A stretch of DNA of 64,000 nt, from assembly GCA_021613535.1 (NCBI GenBank), contig CP075496.1, forward strand, positions 11,160,001 to 11,224,000, read 5' to 3'. A program made the position numbers and the translations under genes. The stretch is from Adineta vaga. Taxonomy: Eukaryota; Rotifera. The stretch's first letter is position 1; each line of letters opens with the position of its first letter. The notes under the pieces are model-generated. The model made no database searches. It was not told the origin of the DNA and worked only from the letters and a program-made list of their open reading frames with translations. Shown piece after piece: positions 36,241 through 49,200 of the stretch.

Positions 36241-37352
36241 TTAAGATCGATTATCTCGACAATTGGGACAAAACCATTTTCCTTTTGGTTTCGTTGTTAA
36301 ATTCACACAATTAAAATGAAACCATTTGATTTCACACGCTTTACTATCGCATAAAATCATGGATCCATAGGAAAGCTAAAATACAAGAAACATATCATTA
36401 GTTTTATTTGAAATAAAAATAGAGTCAATTACTTGAGAACAAAGACAGTAAGTCGGTTCATCAGATGGTGTCGATGATGATTCATTATTTAATTTGAATT
36501 TTTTATTATTTCCACTCGTTGTATTTTGTGTATTGGAATTTGCATTTCTCTGAGTGGTTTTCTTTCTATCACGTTGATCATTATTATGTTCAGTATTGTT
36601 AACACATTTTCTTTTTAAATTAATCGTTGATGTTGATGGATTATTTGTTGTTGTTTTACGTTTCCATAATGATGTTGTCGACGTTTTCGTTGATAATGAA
36701 CGAACATTTGACATTTCGGAATCATACTCATTGTCAGAATCGAGATCATTAGAATTATTCTCTGATGATGTTGACTGTTGATTGATTGATTCGACTATAC
36801 AAAGAGAAAAAAAATCGAAGTTAACTAAGAATTAGTTTACAGAAGAATCTCTTACTATATTTTTGATAAGCAAATTTCAATTTTTTTGACTGTCGTTCAG
36901 TTGTATCAAGCATTTGTTGACTTAATTGCATCTTTTTATCACCTATTGATTTTGCTTGAACTAATGTATTTATCAATCGTGTTTGAATATCTGATTGTGT
37001 TTGCTGAAATGATGAATAGTATGTTTTTAATACATATCATTGTCGAGAAGAAAAAATACACTAATATTTACCGATTCTTGTTGTTTATCTCGAAGATCAT
37101 TGACAAGTTCTCGAACACGTTTATAACAGTCTATATAGAATTTAGATAACAGATCATTAAGATATCGATTAGAAAGAGAATAGACATACTTTGAAGATAA
37201 AGATCAAGCTGTCGGATTTGAGATAATTCGTTTAAATCGATTCCATTTTCTTGATAGTCGACAAATTGTCGCATATATTCATAAACAGCTGCTTCATTAT
37301 TTGATATATTCGGCTGATTAATTGTTGAGGGTGTAGTTGTTGAAGAAGCCAT
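36241..37352 (-). CDS. ING: Inhibitor of growth (ING) family PHD protein
   Basis: Five exons: 37352-37190, 37130-37072, 37003-36856, 36794-36433, 36375-36241; 288 aa. The N-terminal helical ING domain is visible ([49 protein letters not shown]). A Ser/Thr/Asn-rich, basic linker follows. The C-terminal PHD finger reads [30 protein letters not shown] and [12 protein letters not shown], with the Cys4-His-Cys3 set. ING PHD fingers read H3K4me3 and tether HAT or HDAC complexes. The PHD aromatic cage is formed by Y, SYGSMI and W positions, all present. Which ING subtype cannot be decided; the short linker fits ING1/2 or ING5-type. Confidence 0.93.
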
Positions 37353-40018
37353 TGAGAAACAAGATTATCTACAAATAACAATGATTTTTTTCACTTTCCT
37401 TTATTAGATAAAATTCCAAAATGTAGCAGCAGAAAACGTTTTCTAACGTAGGATAGAATGTCGAAATGCGTTGCGTAAGTAGTTATACTAAAGTATAGCA
37501 TTGTTTGTGTTGTCCGTCTATTCTATTCTACTGAACAAATAATACTCAGCAATGCTTCAACAACGAATCAAAAACAAGAGTAGAGGATTGATTATTGCAA
37601 TATGATTGGTTGTTTTTTTCCGAAAGTGACATGATGTCAGTCATCAAAATTTGTCATAAAATTGGAAAAAACAGGAAGAATCACAATGAGTATTCGTAAA
37701 CATTGAAAAATATCGACAAATAAGCAAAGAAGAAATTGAAGGAGAAGTGAATGTAATTTTAATTTATTCTTTGATTAAATTTCTTTGTGACGTGTAAAAT
37801 CTAATGTCGGTGAAAATGAAGCGTATGCATGTGAATAATCTCGATACTACAGATGATTTTCTAAACTGATCATACAATAACTATCAACCTGAGTACGTTG
37901 ATTGACATACAATTGTTAGGATTTGGATATTTTGAAAATGTTGTCTTGAGTACGGTTGAGCATTGTCCGACACTCATGACGTCTGTAAAAGTGAGTTTAA
38001 TCTCGTATTTTATGATATTAATATAAATTCGATGTGTTAATTATATTCAAACAAATTTTATTGAAAACTTTCATGTTTTAATAAATAGCGAATACCATGA
38101 AAGCATTTCGATATTTTACTACCACGAATGATAGCTCGTATAAAGATGATATAGAGAAGCAAATGCAGTGAATCATTTCAATTGATTCATTGAGAAAGCC
38201 GATGTGCTTTTGTTTCTGAAAACGAAATATATTCTTTATCGGAAGATTAATAACCAACTAATACTTTAATTATTCATAGTTCAATAATATTTAAACTATG
38301 CGTTTATGGTATATATATAAGAATGTGATCGCTTATCGCATATGTATGGCGTTTTTAAAGGACTACATTTATAAATCGATATCACAGCAATATATTATTT
38401 TTTTTTTTGAAAAACATATTGAAAATTTAGCTTGAACAAATTATACTATAGGACGGATATTCTGATTGTAGAGTCACAATCTGATATGTGGCCACTCGAT
38501 CTTTCGACTGTACGATCGATATTTTTTCTTATCTCTCGGTTTTACTATAAGAGATTGAAATAGTTTGCAATAAATATCTATTTTGTAAAACGATCGTATT
38601 TCTCATGATCCATGCAATTCAAACGTGCATATCTGAAATCCCCTCCTATGTATCACTCGAATTGTCACAACTAATCGTTTGGTTGCAATTATTCCACACT
38701 ACTTTAAAGAATTTTCACTATCTTTAAAATAAAAAACGACTCTGTAAGCAAAGAGTACAACATGAAAACTTCTACACTTCGTGCATTAATCAAATCTTTT
38801 TGTACTCTTTTTTTTCGAATAAAAAAAGATCCAACTCAGCGACCAACACATTATGAAACTATTCTTGCATCATCAGCAATTCAAAATCTACCTACAGAAA
38901 TAAACGATGGACAAACCGGAACGGTAAAACATACTATCGAACAAATACCCAATACACCGGATTATTATATATTCACAAGAATATTTTCTCTTTTTATAAC
39001 CTATTATTTTAATAAAGAAAAATGATCATATTACTTCTAGCGACATCTGTCTTCTTTTAAAAAGATTTTATTGGTATGTATAGAATCCGATATAGAATAC
39101 CCAATGTTTTGTTTTCCATGCATAGATTTGTTTGTTCGTTTGTGCGATACGTATTGTCAGTAGACGACTGTCTGCTTTCGTCGATAATATATTTTCTTCT
39201 TTTCTTTTCCTTTTTTTTCATACGACCATTGAATTAGTAACACAAGCGAAGTACTTTTTCTCTTGTTTTATGCTTTCATCTTTATTTTTCATATATTATC
39301 GTTGTTTTTCTCCTTGAACTTACTTTTCCATAGATCTCAAAGTTTACTCAGAAAACTAATCGACCATTACTTTCTCTTAGTTAGTATCCATCTCTGATGA
39401 AAATCATCTAATCAAATGAAGATATGTAAGAATGATTATTTTTTCCTTTCTTTTTCTATACAACGACGAGTGCATCCAGTAGACGCATTTACAAACGCTC
39501 TTAGTTATATAAGAACAGCTGAATAATTTAACGAGAGAACAAAAGTAGAAGTTTTTTTTTCTAAATCGTAAATTTACATCTGCCTAATCTATATTTTCTC
39601 TTCAATTGGAATTTACACCCTTTTCTAATTAAATTTAATAATGGGTACACATGAGAATGAGAAAATAAGTAATGCCTTTTTTCACACAGGTGTAAACAAC
39701 GTACAATTAACGCTTATAATATCAATATAATTTCTTTGGCCATGTATACGACAGGTATTCTATTCATTGGTTTGATTTGCTATGTATTGAATGAAGTTAG
39801 TTTTTTTTCTTGTTTTTCGAAATAAAATGTATTTAATGGAGGTGTTTTTTCACATATTATGTGAAAATCCATGGATACCGATGAAAGGAGAAAAATCATA
39901 ACAATTGGTGCCTGTGTGCTTTCGCTTTTTCTTTGATCATCAGATAATATTAGTTTTAAAATATAAGATTTTCTTTTATTTTAGAATCGTTTTGTTTATC
40001 TTTTATTAAGTTAATAAA
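37353..40018. other. 2.7-kb region upstream of the GH13 gene
   Basis: Mostly noncoding AT-rich DNA. One short frame at 38762-39025 is listed separately. Nothing else supported. Confidence 0.5.
38762..39025 (+). CDS. Small hypothetical protein (87 aa)
   Basis: Open frame with a good start context (CAACATG) and non-repetitive, protein-like composition in the middle (DPTQRPTHYETILASSAIQN). It has no recognisable domain. Both ends are hydrophobic/aromatic (LIKSFCTLFFRI, FTRIFSLFITYYF). It could be a small secreted or membrane protein, an exon of an unseen gene, or chance. Confidence 0.25.
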   Translation: MKTSTLRALIKSFCTLFFRIKKDPTQRPTHYETILASSAIQNLPTEINDGQTGTVKHTIEQIPNTPDYYIFTRIFSLFITYYFNKEK

Positions 40019-43000
40019 ATGGCTCCATTTACGTTTACGCTATTTGCTCCTTACAACAAACAAGCAGCATTACGAGTACGTCTTCTTTGTATTCATGAAT
40101 CTTTTTTTTCAACTGAAAATTTTCGTGTTATTATTAGTTGAAAAATGCACATGCGCGAATGTTTGGTGTTGATATTCGTAAGAGAACTACTTAGAATTGT
40201 AGATTGTTTTATTACATAATGAATCTTTTTATTTTGCTAGTTATGGAAAAAGATGAATCTGATGGTTATTTTCGAGCAACTGTAGATTTAGCTGATGGAA
40301 TTTTTCATTATCAATTTAAAAGTAGAAAAAGAAGATTATTCTATTAGACTCTAGAAGATATCGATTCTATTTTAATTTATAGTTCAAACAAAATCTTGGT
40401 TTGAACAAGAACCGGAACCTGCTTTACCTAATTATGACGATGATGCATACAAAGAAATGAGTAAGCTCTGAGAACTTTTTTTTGTGATGATGAATATGAC
40501 ATCAGATGAATTATTATCTTTCTTTAGCTGAAGAAGAAAAAAATGAAAAAGCAGAAGCATATAGTAAACTTCTTCAAGAAATTCGTGAACGAAATCGACA
40601 ACGTGAACATGAAGCTACATTTACTGAAATCTGGTATACTTTTGTTGATCCATATGCAACAGATGTTGATGAACGTGGCACTGGTAATTAAATTCTTCTA
40701 ATGAAAAGAGAGAGAGAGAGAGAAAGAAAACAGGCTATGTATGTATAAATTACAGTAAAGATGAAATAGAAATATCGTGTCATTTCATTCCATTTGAATG
40801 TTTTATGTCATGATGATTTCAGAGAAATATAAGAAAAAGATCTCGGTATATCATTTGCATAGCGTACGATTCAAAGAGTTTCTTGTTGATTGATTTTAGC
40901 AAAGATAATTATTAGATTAATAAATTAAACTCTTTCATTTTCGTTTAGATGATGCACATAAAGCTGTCGGTGTATTAACGATAAAAAATGGCAAACGTAT
41001 CATTGGTATACAAATTCAAATTTGTTTTCGAGTAAACAACGAAATAATCGAATTATTTATTTAGACGAATATGAATGGAAACATGATAATTGTAACTTGC
41101 CACCCGATGAAGAACTTGTTATCTATGAAATACATGTTGGTGATTTTTCTGGTGGAGAAAATGACACAAATGCGCGTGGAACATTCACTAATGTGACGAA
41201 AAAAATTGAATACTTAAAAGAACTTGGTGTGAATGCTAGTAAGTCATATTTTTGCTGCCTTTTACGAACACAATTGAATCTATTTTGTGTTATTTAGTTG
41301 AACTTATGCCAATTAAAGAATATCCTGGTAAGGAAAACTAAGCTTTATTTAATTGAAATATATAGGTTGTGCTTTTTTTTCCAATAGGAAACCATTCTTG
41401 GTGAGAATCGTTTTGATTTGCAATGAATAATTATGATAGATTTCTCTAATTTCGTCTTGGCTATTTATTTTTGTAGGGGGTATGTAGTTTGTTATTTTAT
41501 AATCACAAAATTTTGATAATCTCTTATTATTCAGATACAATCCACGTTATTATTTTGCTATCGAAACAAGTTATGGTACAACAGCAGATTTAAAAGAAAT
41601 GATTGATGAATTACATAAAAATGGTATTCGTGTTATTTTGGATGGTGTAAGTAAATATATCACGCAAAGAGATACATCCTCTTGATATTATATTAGGTAT
41701 ATAATCATTCCGATTCTTCTTCACCATTAACACAAATTGATCATGATTATTGGTATCATCATAATCCAAAAGATGTAACCAGTAAGAAAAATTCATGTTT
41801 TCTTTTTCAATAATGAAAATTGCAATTTAATTTTCGAGTACTATCTTAACATAAGAATTAATTACGGTTATCTCTTTTGCTTAGAAACTGTTCGATAAAT
41901 ATTTTCGTTTGCAAATAATAATTATCTTGTATGTATAAGATTATTTTAGAAGATTTGATATAATGATATGACCATCTTGATTTTACTTCTTATTAGAAAA
42001 CTTGTAATATTGTATTCTTATATTTATTCATTTGAGATTACTTACTTACTTGACATTGAAAGATATGACAATGAAAACTGAAAATTGAATCTTCATACAA
42101 ACTACTCGAATACTGACATTCAATTAATTGTTAAACTCTCCTTTCCTTTCTTAACATAATATTCGTTATTAAAATTAATAAAAAGTCTTATTTTTCTTGC
42201 CTAGTGTCATGGGGACCTGAATGGAATTATAGTACGTATATTTGTTTAAAACGTGACTCGAATATTTATAGTTCTATTTCTTATTGCTTAGGCTTTTATG
42301 ATCCCAAATATAACATTTGGCCAGCTCGTAAATTTGTTGGTGATTCTATTCGTTATATGGTTGAAGAATTTCACATTGATGGCTTTCGTTTCGATGCTGC
42401 TAGACAAATTCAAAATTTTGATTTTCTTCATTGGGTAGTGAAAGAAGCAAAGAAAGCAGCTGGACCTAAACCATTCTATTGTGTTGCTGAATTTCTACCG
42501 GATGAACCATGTATAACAAATATTGATGGACCTATGGATGGATGTAATAATTGATGAAATCTTTTACTTTTTAAAATTGAAGTATTATGTTTAGGCTGGC
42601 ACGATAGTTTCTATTGGGCATTACGTGATTTACTACTATATGATAATGTAGATATTGGCCGATTGAAAGCTGGTATTGATTGTCGTCAACAAGGCTTTTT
42701 AGGTGTGACAAATGTTGTGAATTACATTGGAAATCATGATCATGATCGAATGCTTGTTGAAATGGGTAATGAAACGATTGAATGAGTGATTCAAAGAAGT
42801 AAAAATTTCTTTATTTAGGTAAAGAACGATCGATTTTCGGTGAAGAAGCATTTAAACGTGTTCGTCTTGGTGTCGTTCTTCAAATGACAAGTATTGGTAT
42901 TCCAATGATTTGGATGGGAGAAGAAATGGGAGAGTAAGTTTAGAATTTGATGTGTATAAAAACATAAAAAATGCCTTTTTTTCCTAGATATAAAGAAAAA

Positions 43001-43685
43001 ACGATTGGTATAGCTAAAATTGATTGGTCATTAATTGCCGATCGCGAAGATAATTCTAATCAAATCAATAAGAATTTATTATCATTTTATCGTGGTTTAA
43101 TTAATTTACGGAAAAGCAATAAAGCATTTTATTCAACAAATTTGGATTTTATTCATGAAGATCATGATGCCAAAGTGTTAGCATATCAACGATGGTAATG
43201 ATAGAAAGAAAAGATTGATTGAAAGTTAGAAATCATTTCTTTCGATTTCATATATTGTAGGTCTGATTCAGGTGAACGTGTTGTTGTTATTGTTAATTTA
43301 TCTGGCAATTTTCTTGGTAAATAGACATATTTGATTGAATAAAAAGCAAAGAATATTATTTTATGTTTATTTAAATTTAGCTGACTATCATGTGCCAAAT
43401 ATGCCAGTTAATGGTTGGTGGCATGAATGGACATTTAATTATGATGCTAACGTTGAAAATAATGAAGTACGTCTTGATATAGCTGAACGTGAAGCAAAAA
43501 TTCTTGTCTGGCTTGGTGAAAATTATAATTCACCACAGGCTGAATCTGCTGCACAACCAGAAACAGTCCCTGTTGAATCTGAAAAGGCTACTGCTCAAGA
43601 ACAACAACAACCATCACAGACAGATTCTTCAACGAAATCAAAGCTTGATTCAACTCAAGCAGAAGTTCCTCTACCTCAATATTAA
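40019..43685 (+). CDS. GH13 alpha-amylase/branching-enzyme-like protein (CBM48-GH13)
   Basis: Nineteen exons: 40019-40075, 40138-40177, 40241-40321, 40383-40460, 40528-40683, 40949-41005, 41065-41238, 41298-41327, 41388-41400, 41477-41479, 41535-41646, 41697-41781, 42205-42231, 42292-42543, 42595-42765, 42819-42933, 42988-43194, 43261-43316, 43381-43685; 672 aa, in frame. The N-terminus is a CBM48-like beta domain (YFRATVDLADGIFHYQFK). GH13 regions: VILDGVYNHS (I), GFRFDAARQ with the Asp nucleophile (II), YCVAEFLPDE with the acid/base Glu (III), VNYIGNHDHDR with the stabilising Asp (IV). All catalytic residues are present. It resembles bacterial GlgB-like single-chain enzymes rather than animal GBE1. 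A Gln/Ser/Pro-rich tail of about 50 residues ends it. No signal peptide, so cytosolic glycogen-type metabolism is inferred. Confidence 0.9.
41477..41479 (+). other. 3-nt microexon (GGG) of the GH13 gene
   Basis: The sequence TTTTTGTAG-GGG-GTATGTAG gives an acceptor and donor separated by three bases, between introns of 76 and 55 bp. It is required: the upstream exon ends TG and the downstream exon begins ATAC. Direct joining gives a stop, while TG+GGG+A gives Trp-Gly. That completes GNHSWGYNPRYYF, a conserved GH13 block. Confidence 0.8.
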
Positions 43686-44698
43686 ATTTAGTCGTCATTA
43701 CATGACTTTTTCCTTTGTCATGAATGATCTTTTCAATCTTTCCTTTGATTTTTCTTTTGTTCAACACTGTTCGTCAAACGACTATACAGAAACGATTGGA
43801 TAAACAATTCTGATCCTTGCACTTCTTTTGTAATTTCTTGGTTTGTTTCACATTTTTTTACATGTATTCATGCGAAAGTCATTTCATTTTGTGTGTGTTC
43901 CAGTAGTTAACATTTCTCTTTCAGTACTTTTTTCTCTCTTATACCTGACTTTTTGACGAATGGAATAGTATCAACTGAAAAATTCCTTTCCAAGAAATTC
44001 TAACAATTTTTTGTTATAAACTCGATGCGTCCATTACATATGTACTCTATTATAATAGAAAAAATATTCTTGTTCGATTTCTTTCGTTTTTCAACATGTT
44101 TTTTTTCTTGTCATTTGTGATAATGAGGAAAATATTGGGAAGAAAAAGAGTTAGCATGTATTACAGACACAACTAGCGTTTTTCTCTTTATCTTGGTTTA
44201 AATAAAAGTATTTTATCATAAAAAATTTTAAAAACTTCAATATGATTGATACCTTCGTTAACAATTTGATATGAAAGATTCATCCTTCACAATAAGTGTG
44301 GAAACTTTTGTTTTTAGTAAATTATCTCAGAATCATATAATGAGCTAAACATGGATACAACAAATTCATGTTATATATAATAAGCACTCGTGTGATTGGA
44401 AAAGTAAAACTATCGAATAAATACCTTTTTTCCTTCATTATTCTTATTCTTAAGCTAGATAGAATAACGATTCGAATATCTTAGTCTTATATGTATATAA
44501 AAGTATGTGAACAAACACTACATCCATCCTTCATATCATTCTTGTTATTAAATAACCACGAATAGTGATTATACACTTCGCGAAGGTAGTTCGATTTTCA
44601 TGACATCATACAGGATTGCTGAAAATATTTTATAAAGGTTATTAGTCATACGCGTTACTTTCAGCTGGTCAAAGTTCCAGAAGTAAGATATTAAAAAA
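43686..44698. other. Intergenic, about 1 kb
   Basis: 3' flank of the GH13 gene and upstream region of the secreted repeat gene. AT-rich; no exon seen. Confidence 0.6.
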
Positions 44699-45931
44699 AT
44701 GTTTTTTTGTATGATTTTATTTCCCATTTACTATCATATAAACTTGATGGTACAGAAATTGCTAATCTTTCTGATCCTTTTGAAGACAGTGAAAACTTTC
44801 AATTTTACTACAGAAACATCTTACACACAGAACACGACAAGTAGATATGCAACACATTCAAACCATACTGATCATTTAAATGAGACATCAACGGCATGGT
44901 ATCAATTACATTCCAGAACTTCACAATATCCTACACAAATATCAAGTTCCGGATATTCACGGCATACTAGTTATCCAACAGAAACATCAACAGCTTGGTA
45001 TCAGTTACATACAAGAACTATTGAATATAATACATCACAGTCTACTCAATATTATCCATGGTATATGAATAATTCAACTCAGTTCGTAACAAATGAAAGT
45101 TTTTGGCATATCGATAATTCTACACAGTCATCTTTTCCAGAAAATCCGTGGTACACAGATCACAGCACGGCAAGAACCATATCTGAATATCCGTGGTACA
45201 CGAATTATCCTACACAATCATCAACGTATGAATATTCAAGAGACACCTATCAATCAACGCATACGACAACACATGCTTAAGCCTCCGAACATTGGCACCG
45301 GACATCATCGCCATCGACATTGAACCAACCTTTCGTCAGTATTAATATAATACGAGCAGGCAATGTTATTTTGCAAAGCACTTCTTCATCTGTTGATCAT
45401 TCAGTTGAATTTAGTTGTCGTTCGAACATGGCTTCTTATGATCTAGCATATATTGTCAATATGACTTTAACTATTAATTCAACCGCTGATTGTGACGTAG
45501 TTATTCGCGCATATGAATTTCGAAACATACGTCTTGGTGCTGTTAATCGTGTTAGAACAGCAAATTTTTTGCAAGGAAATTATCTGACAGTTGATGCAAC
45601 TGATGCTTCTCAAGTTATGTTGAACAATATTACTTATAATGAGATCAACATTTTTCTAGCGAATACCAGTAATATGATACTATGGGGTTCAGCAGAAAGA
45701 ATGAATGCGACACAACTTGGTACGGGAACTATTGATGCTCGTTCACTTTCATCTAATTATGTTACGGTATTTACCAATAATTCAGGATTAGTAAAAGTTA
45801 AATCAAATGATTACCTTTCGGTATTAGTAAATGGATTGAGTGATATCATTTGGTGTGCAGCACATGGAGATATTAAAATACAAGGCGCAGAAAAATATAT
45901 ACCACCTAATCTCATCTATTATTATGAGTAA
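44699..45931 (+). CDS. Secreted Ser/Thr/Tyr-rich repeat protein with head-GIN-like (DUF2807-like) C-terminus
   Basis: Two reading frames in the same phase, 44699-45280 and 45281-45931, separated only by TAA at 45278-45280. The N-terminus has a hydrophobic signal (KLLIFLILLKTV after MVQ). About 170 residues of degenerate repeats follow (TSTAWYQLHSRTSQY, TSTAWYQLHTRTIEY, ENPWYTDHST, SEYPWYTNYPT) with many NxS/T sites. The second part (FVSINIIRAGNVILQ, YEFRNIRLG, NYLTVDATDASQVMLNNITY) is the repetitive beta-solenoid pattern of the putative auto-transporter adhesin head-GIN family, common in Bacteroidetes. The stop could be skipped by a 114-bp intron 45226-45339 (GTATGA donor, TTTCGTCAG acceptor), which stays in frame. 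Confidence 0.6.
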
Positions 45932-46261
45932 TTTTCGCTGAAAAAATGGGAAAAATGCTATTTTTTCTCTTATGATTCTTCTATTATCAACGCAGACATC
46001 AAAATAAAACTAACAAAATGCTTCGACAGAATTAACTCTTTCTGTGTAGAAAAATTTTGATACATTTTAATTTTTTTCGAAATCAATTCATACTTATTTC
46101 GATTATTGTTTATGAACTAGAAACAAAAACATAATCAAATTTTAAAAACAAAACAACTTGACAACTATCACACTAAGAAATGGAAGGTGTCTTGAAAGCC
46201 TAAATTTCTATCACTGAACTACAAATATTTCTTAAAAAAAAACTACTATGCTAAGATTGGT

Positions 46262-49200
46262 TCATGATACACTGGAAAAAAGATCGAAAATGAGTAATAA
46301 AAAATGTACAATAATCAAACATGAGATATCAACTTTATTTCGAGTTGTTATTGTTGACAAATTCGTATCACCGTTTGCTTGATTTGCATCACTGGAAGGT
46401 TCAGGTTGACAAGTAAAATCAAAATGTGCGGTAGGATCAATCATACTAAATTGATATGATTGAACTGTCGGCATATAAGGTACACGGAAAGAAGCAGCTT
46501 GCTAAAAGAAAAAAAGAACAGAATAGAAAATATATGATAAAAGAAAGAAGATTGTGAACTTACTGATGCAGTCAATGGACGTTTTAAATTAATTAAACCA
46601 GTTGTTTTTAAGATTTCTTGATCATCTGGAAAATCATCATCATCAGATAATCGTATTTCATCATATTGCGAATTTTTATTTGCTTTTTTAGAATTATTAT
46701 TCTTATCTGTTTTTGTTTCGTCTAATAAACCAATGATAATCATATAAATTCAAGAAGAAAAAAGAGTTTTTAAATTTACCTGTAGTTTTATCTTTTGATG
46801 AATCATTTTCATTTTCATTTTTTTCCTCTTCCTCATCTTCATCTCCAACTAATTTTTTAATATGTGTTGTAATACTTTTTCGAGTAATAGCTCTTCCTTG
46901 ATTGACCATACGACGTTTATGAGCTAATTTCTCATAATCATCATCATCATCCAAAGATGAATCATTACTATCACGACGTTTTTTCGTTGGTCGATGTTTC
47001 GGTGCAGGAGTTGGATCATTTTCTTCTTCATCACTCATATTTTCTTGTTGAATAAGAGATTTTATTTTCTTTGGTGGTGCTCGTCTTTGTCGTTTCGGTT
47101 TAGCATCTTTCTTTTTCTCAGCATCTGTTTTCTCCGTGATATTTTTACCAATTTCACTGATACCGAAGACATTTTTACCAAATTTATTTTTATCAAATAG
47201 ATTTGGCCCAATTTCATTCGTGCTAAAGACATTTTGACCAATTGAATTTATATCAAATGGATTTTTATTGCGTTCATTTGTATCAGATTGAATAACAGGT
47301 TCCGATTTGATTGTTTCTATTGGTGATGAATTGCTCAAAGTATCGCCATAAACTAAATAAATAACTCAATCAATGTCAATGATTTTATAATTAAATTGAA
47401 AAGTTTCATATCGTTCATAATCATAGATTAACTGACACCTAACTCAAAGAAGTTTATTATGGTTAAAAGAAAGAAATCTGCTTATATTTATGAAATTTGA
47501 GAAGTCATTTCTACGTACTGATAGTATCATCATCTGATATGCTTGGTGATATCTGGAAATTGCTACGTTCCGGTCTAGTGAAAAGAAATTATATTAAAAA
47601 TCAAGATAAACAGTATCATCTTTTTACTTTGATATCGATTTCGTCTTTGATATTGATGACATTGTTGGTCGTTGTCGATTTCCCCAAGCAATATCATCGT
47701 CACTCATGACACCATCATTATAATCATTAGTGTAATCATTATAATCATCACAATCATTATTTTCTTTTACACTACTTTGACTATCATTATTGATAGTGCT
47801 GCATTATAGAAAAAGCAATTCATATTTGAATGAAACTAATCTCAGAGAAATATACATACCGTCTTCGACTAGGTACAAAATTAGCATCATGTTTACTATC
47901 AGATGCATCGAAATCTTCATCAAGTTCATAACGAGCACGTTTTTTCGTTGATTTACGTTTCGTAACTATCTTATCGGAATCACCTATACAAAAATGAAGT
48001 TCATTTTCAAACTTTTTGAATTGAAATCAATTCATATAGAATACACACCTGATTCATCTTCCATTGAATCTTTATGTATTCCAGCATTCTTAAGAGCATC
48101 TTCGAATTTTTTGTTATACTCATCAAGAGAATAACTTTGTGCTTTTCGTCTACATGCTCTAACTCGGCGTTTTCCTGTTTGTTCTTCTTTATCCTCTTCT
48201 TGATCTTTTGGTTTACGATTTTCATCATTTTTACATCCATAAACACTGTCAACATCATCATTTTCTATAGTATTTGAATTTGTTTTCTTCTGATTTGTTT
48301 CTTTGTCATTATCAATTTCAGTATCATCACTTGAACTGATAACATTGACTTGTCGTTTGCGTACTGGTGGTTTAATACAACGTTCAACATTAACAGCAAC
48401 ATTTGTTAAACGTTTTCTTCGTTTGGATGCTGTTACTTTACGTTTCACTTCGAATTGTTCTTGATCTTTAATAAGTGTAAGTAATTTTTCTATTAAACCA
48501 TCGCATAAATGTTTATGTTCACATAATGGACAATACCAATCATCATTGGGAACAGCTAATAATTCTGGTTTAACACATTCGATATGATAAGCATCATCGC
48601 AAGTTTCACATAATAATAAAATTTCTGGACGATCACTTTGTGAACATGCACAGCATGATTTCGAAGAGAATTCAGATTGATCACAACATTTGGCTACCGT
48701 TTTTGCTGTTTGACATGGAATATAATCATCGTCATCATCATCTTCTTCTTCGAATAATTCTCCATTAAGAAGTCCATCTAATTCTGTATTACCGGGTAGA
48801 TAATCTTGAGCAAAATCATCATCATCATCATCATCCGATGGTTCTCGATCATCGGAAGTTGTCGATGAAAATCCATTCATTGAACCTTTCCCACGTCGAC
48901 GACGTCGACGATTACGCTGTGAATATTGACGACGATCATTTGTTCTTGATGAATTACAGTAATTTCTCCACTCTTTATTCATTGATCTTGTTGTAAATGA
49001 ACTCTAAAAAGCAATATCATTCTATTCCATGAAATACTATCACATTATTAGTTTGATACGTTCAAGTTTACAAATTTTCGAGTATGAACTCTATTCTCTA
49101 TGAGAAAAAGAACTACTAGAAGGCTTTTGTCTACATTATTCTTACTTGTGAGTTTGGTTGACTTGCACTTGATGAATCTGGTGAAAGTTCAGCGACAAAT

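Noticed and set aside
48074-48277. Plus-strand 67-aa hydrophobic frame inside the RSF1-like gene
   Set aside because: Antisense of a Lys/Glu-rich coding segment, which always reads as Phe/Leu-rich.
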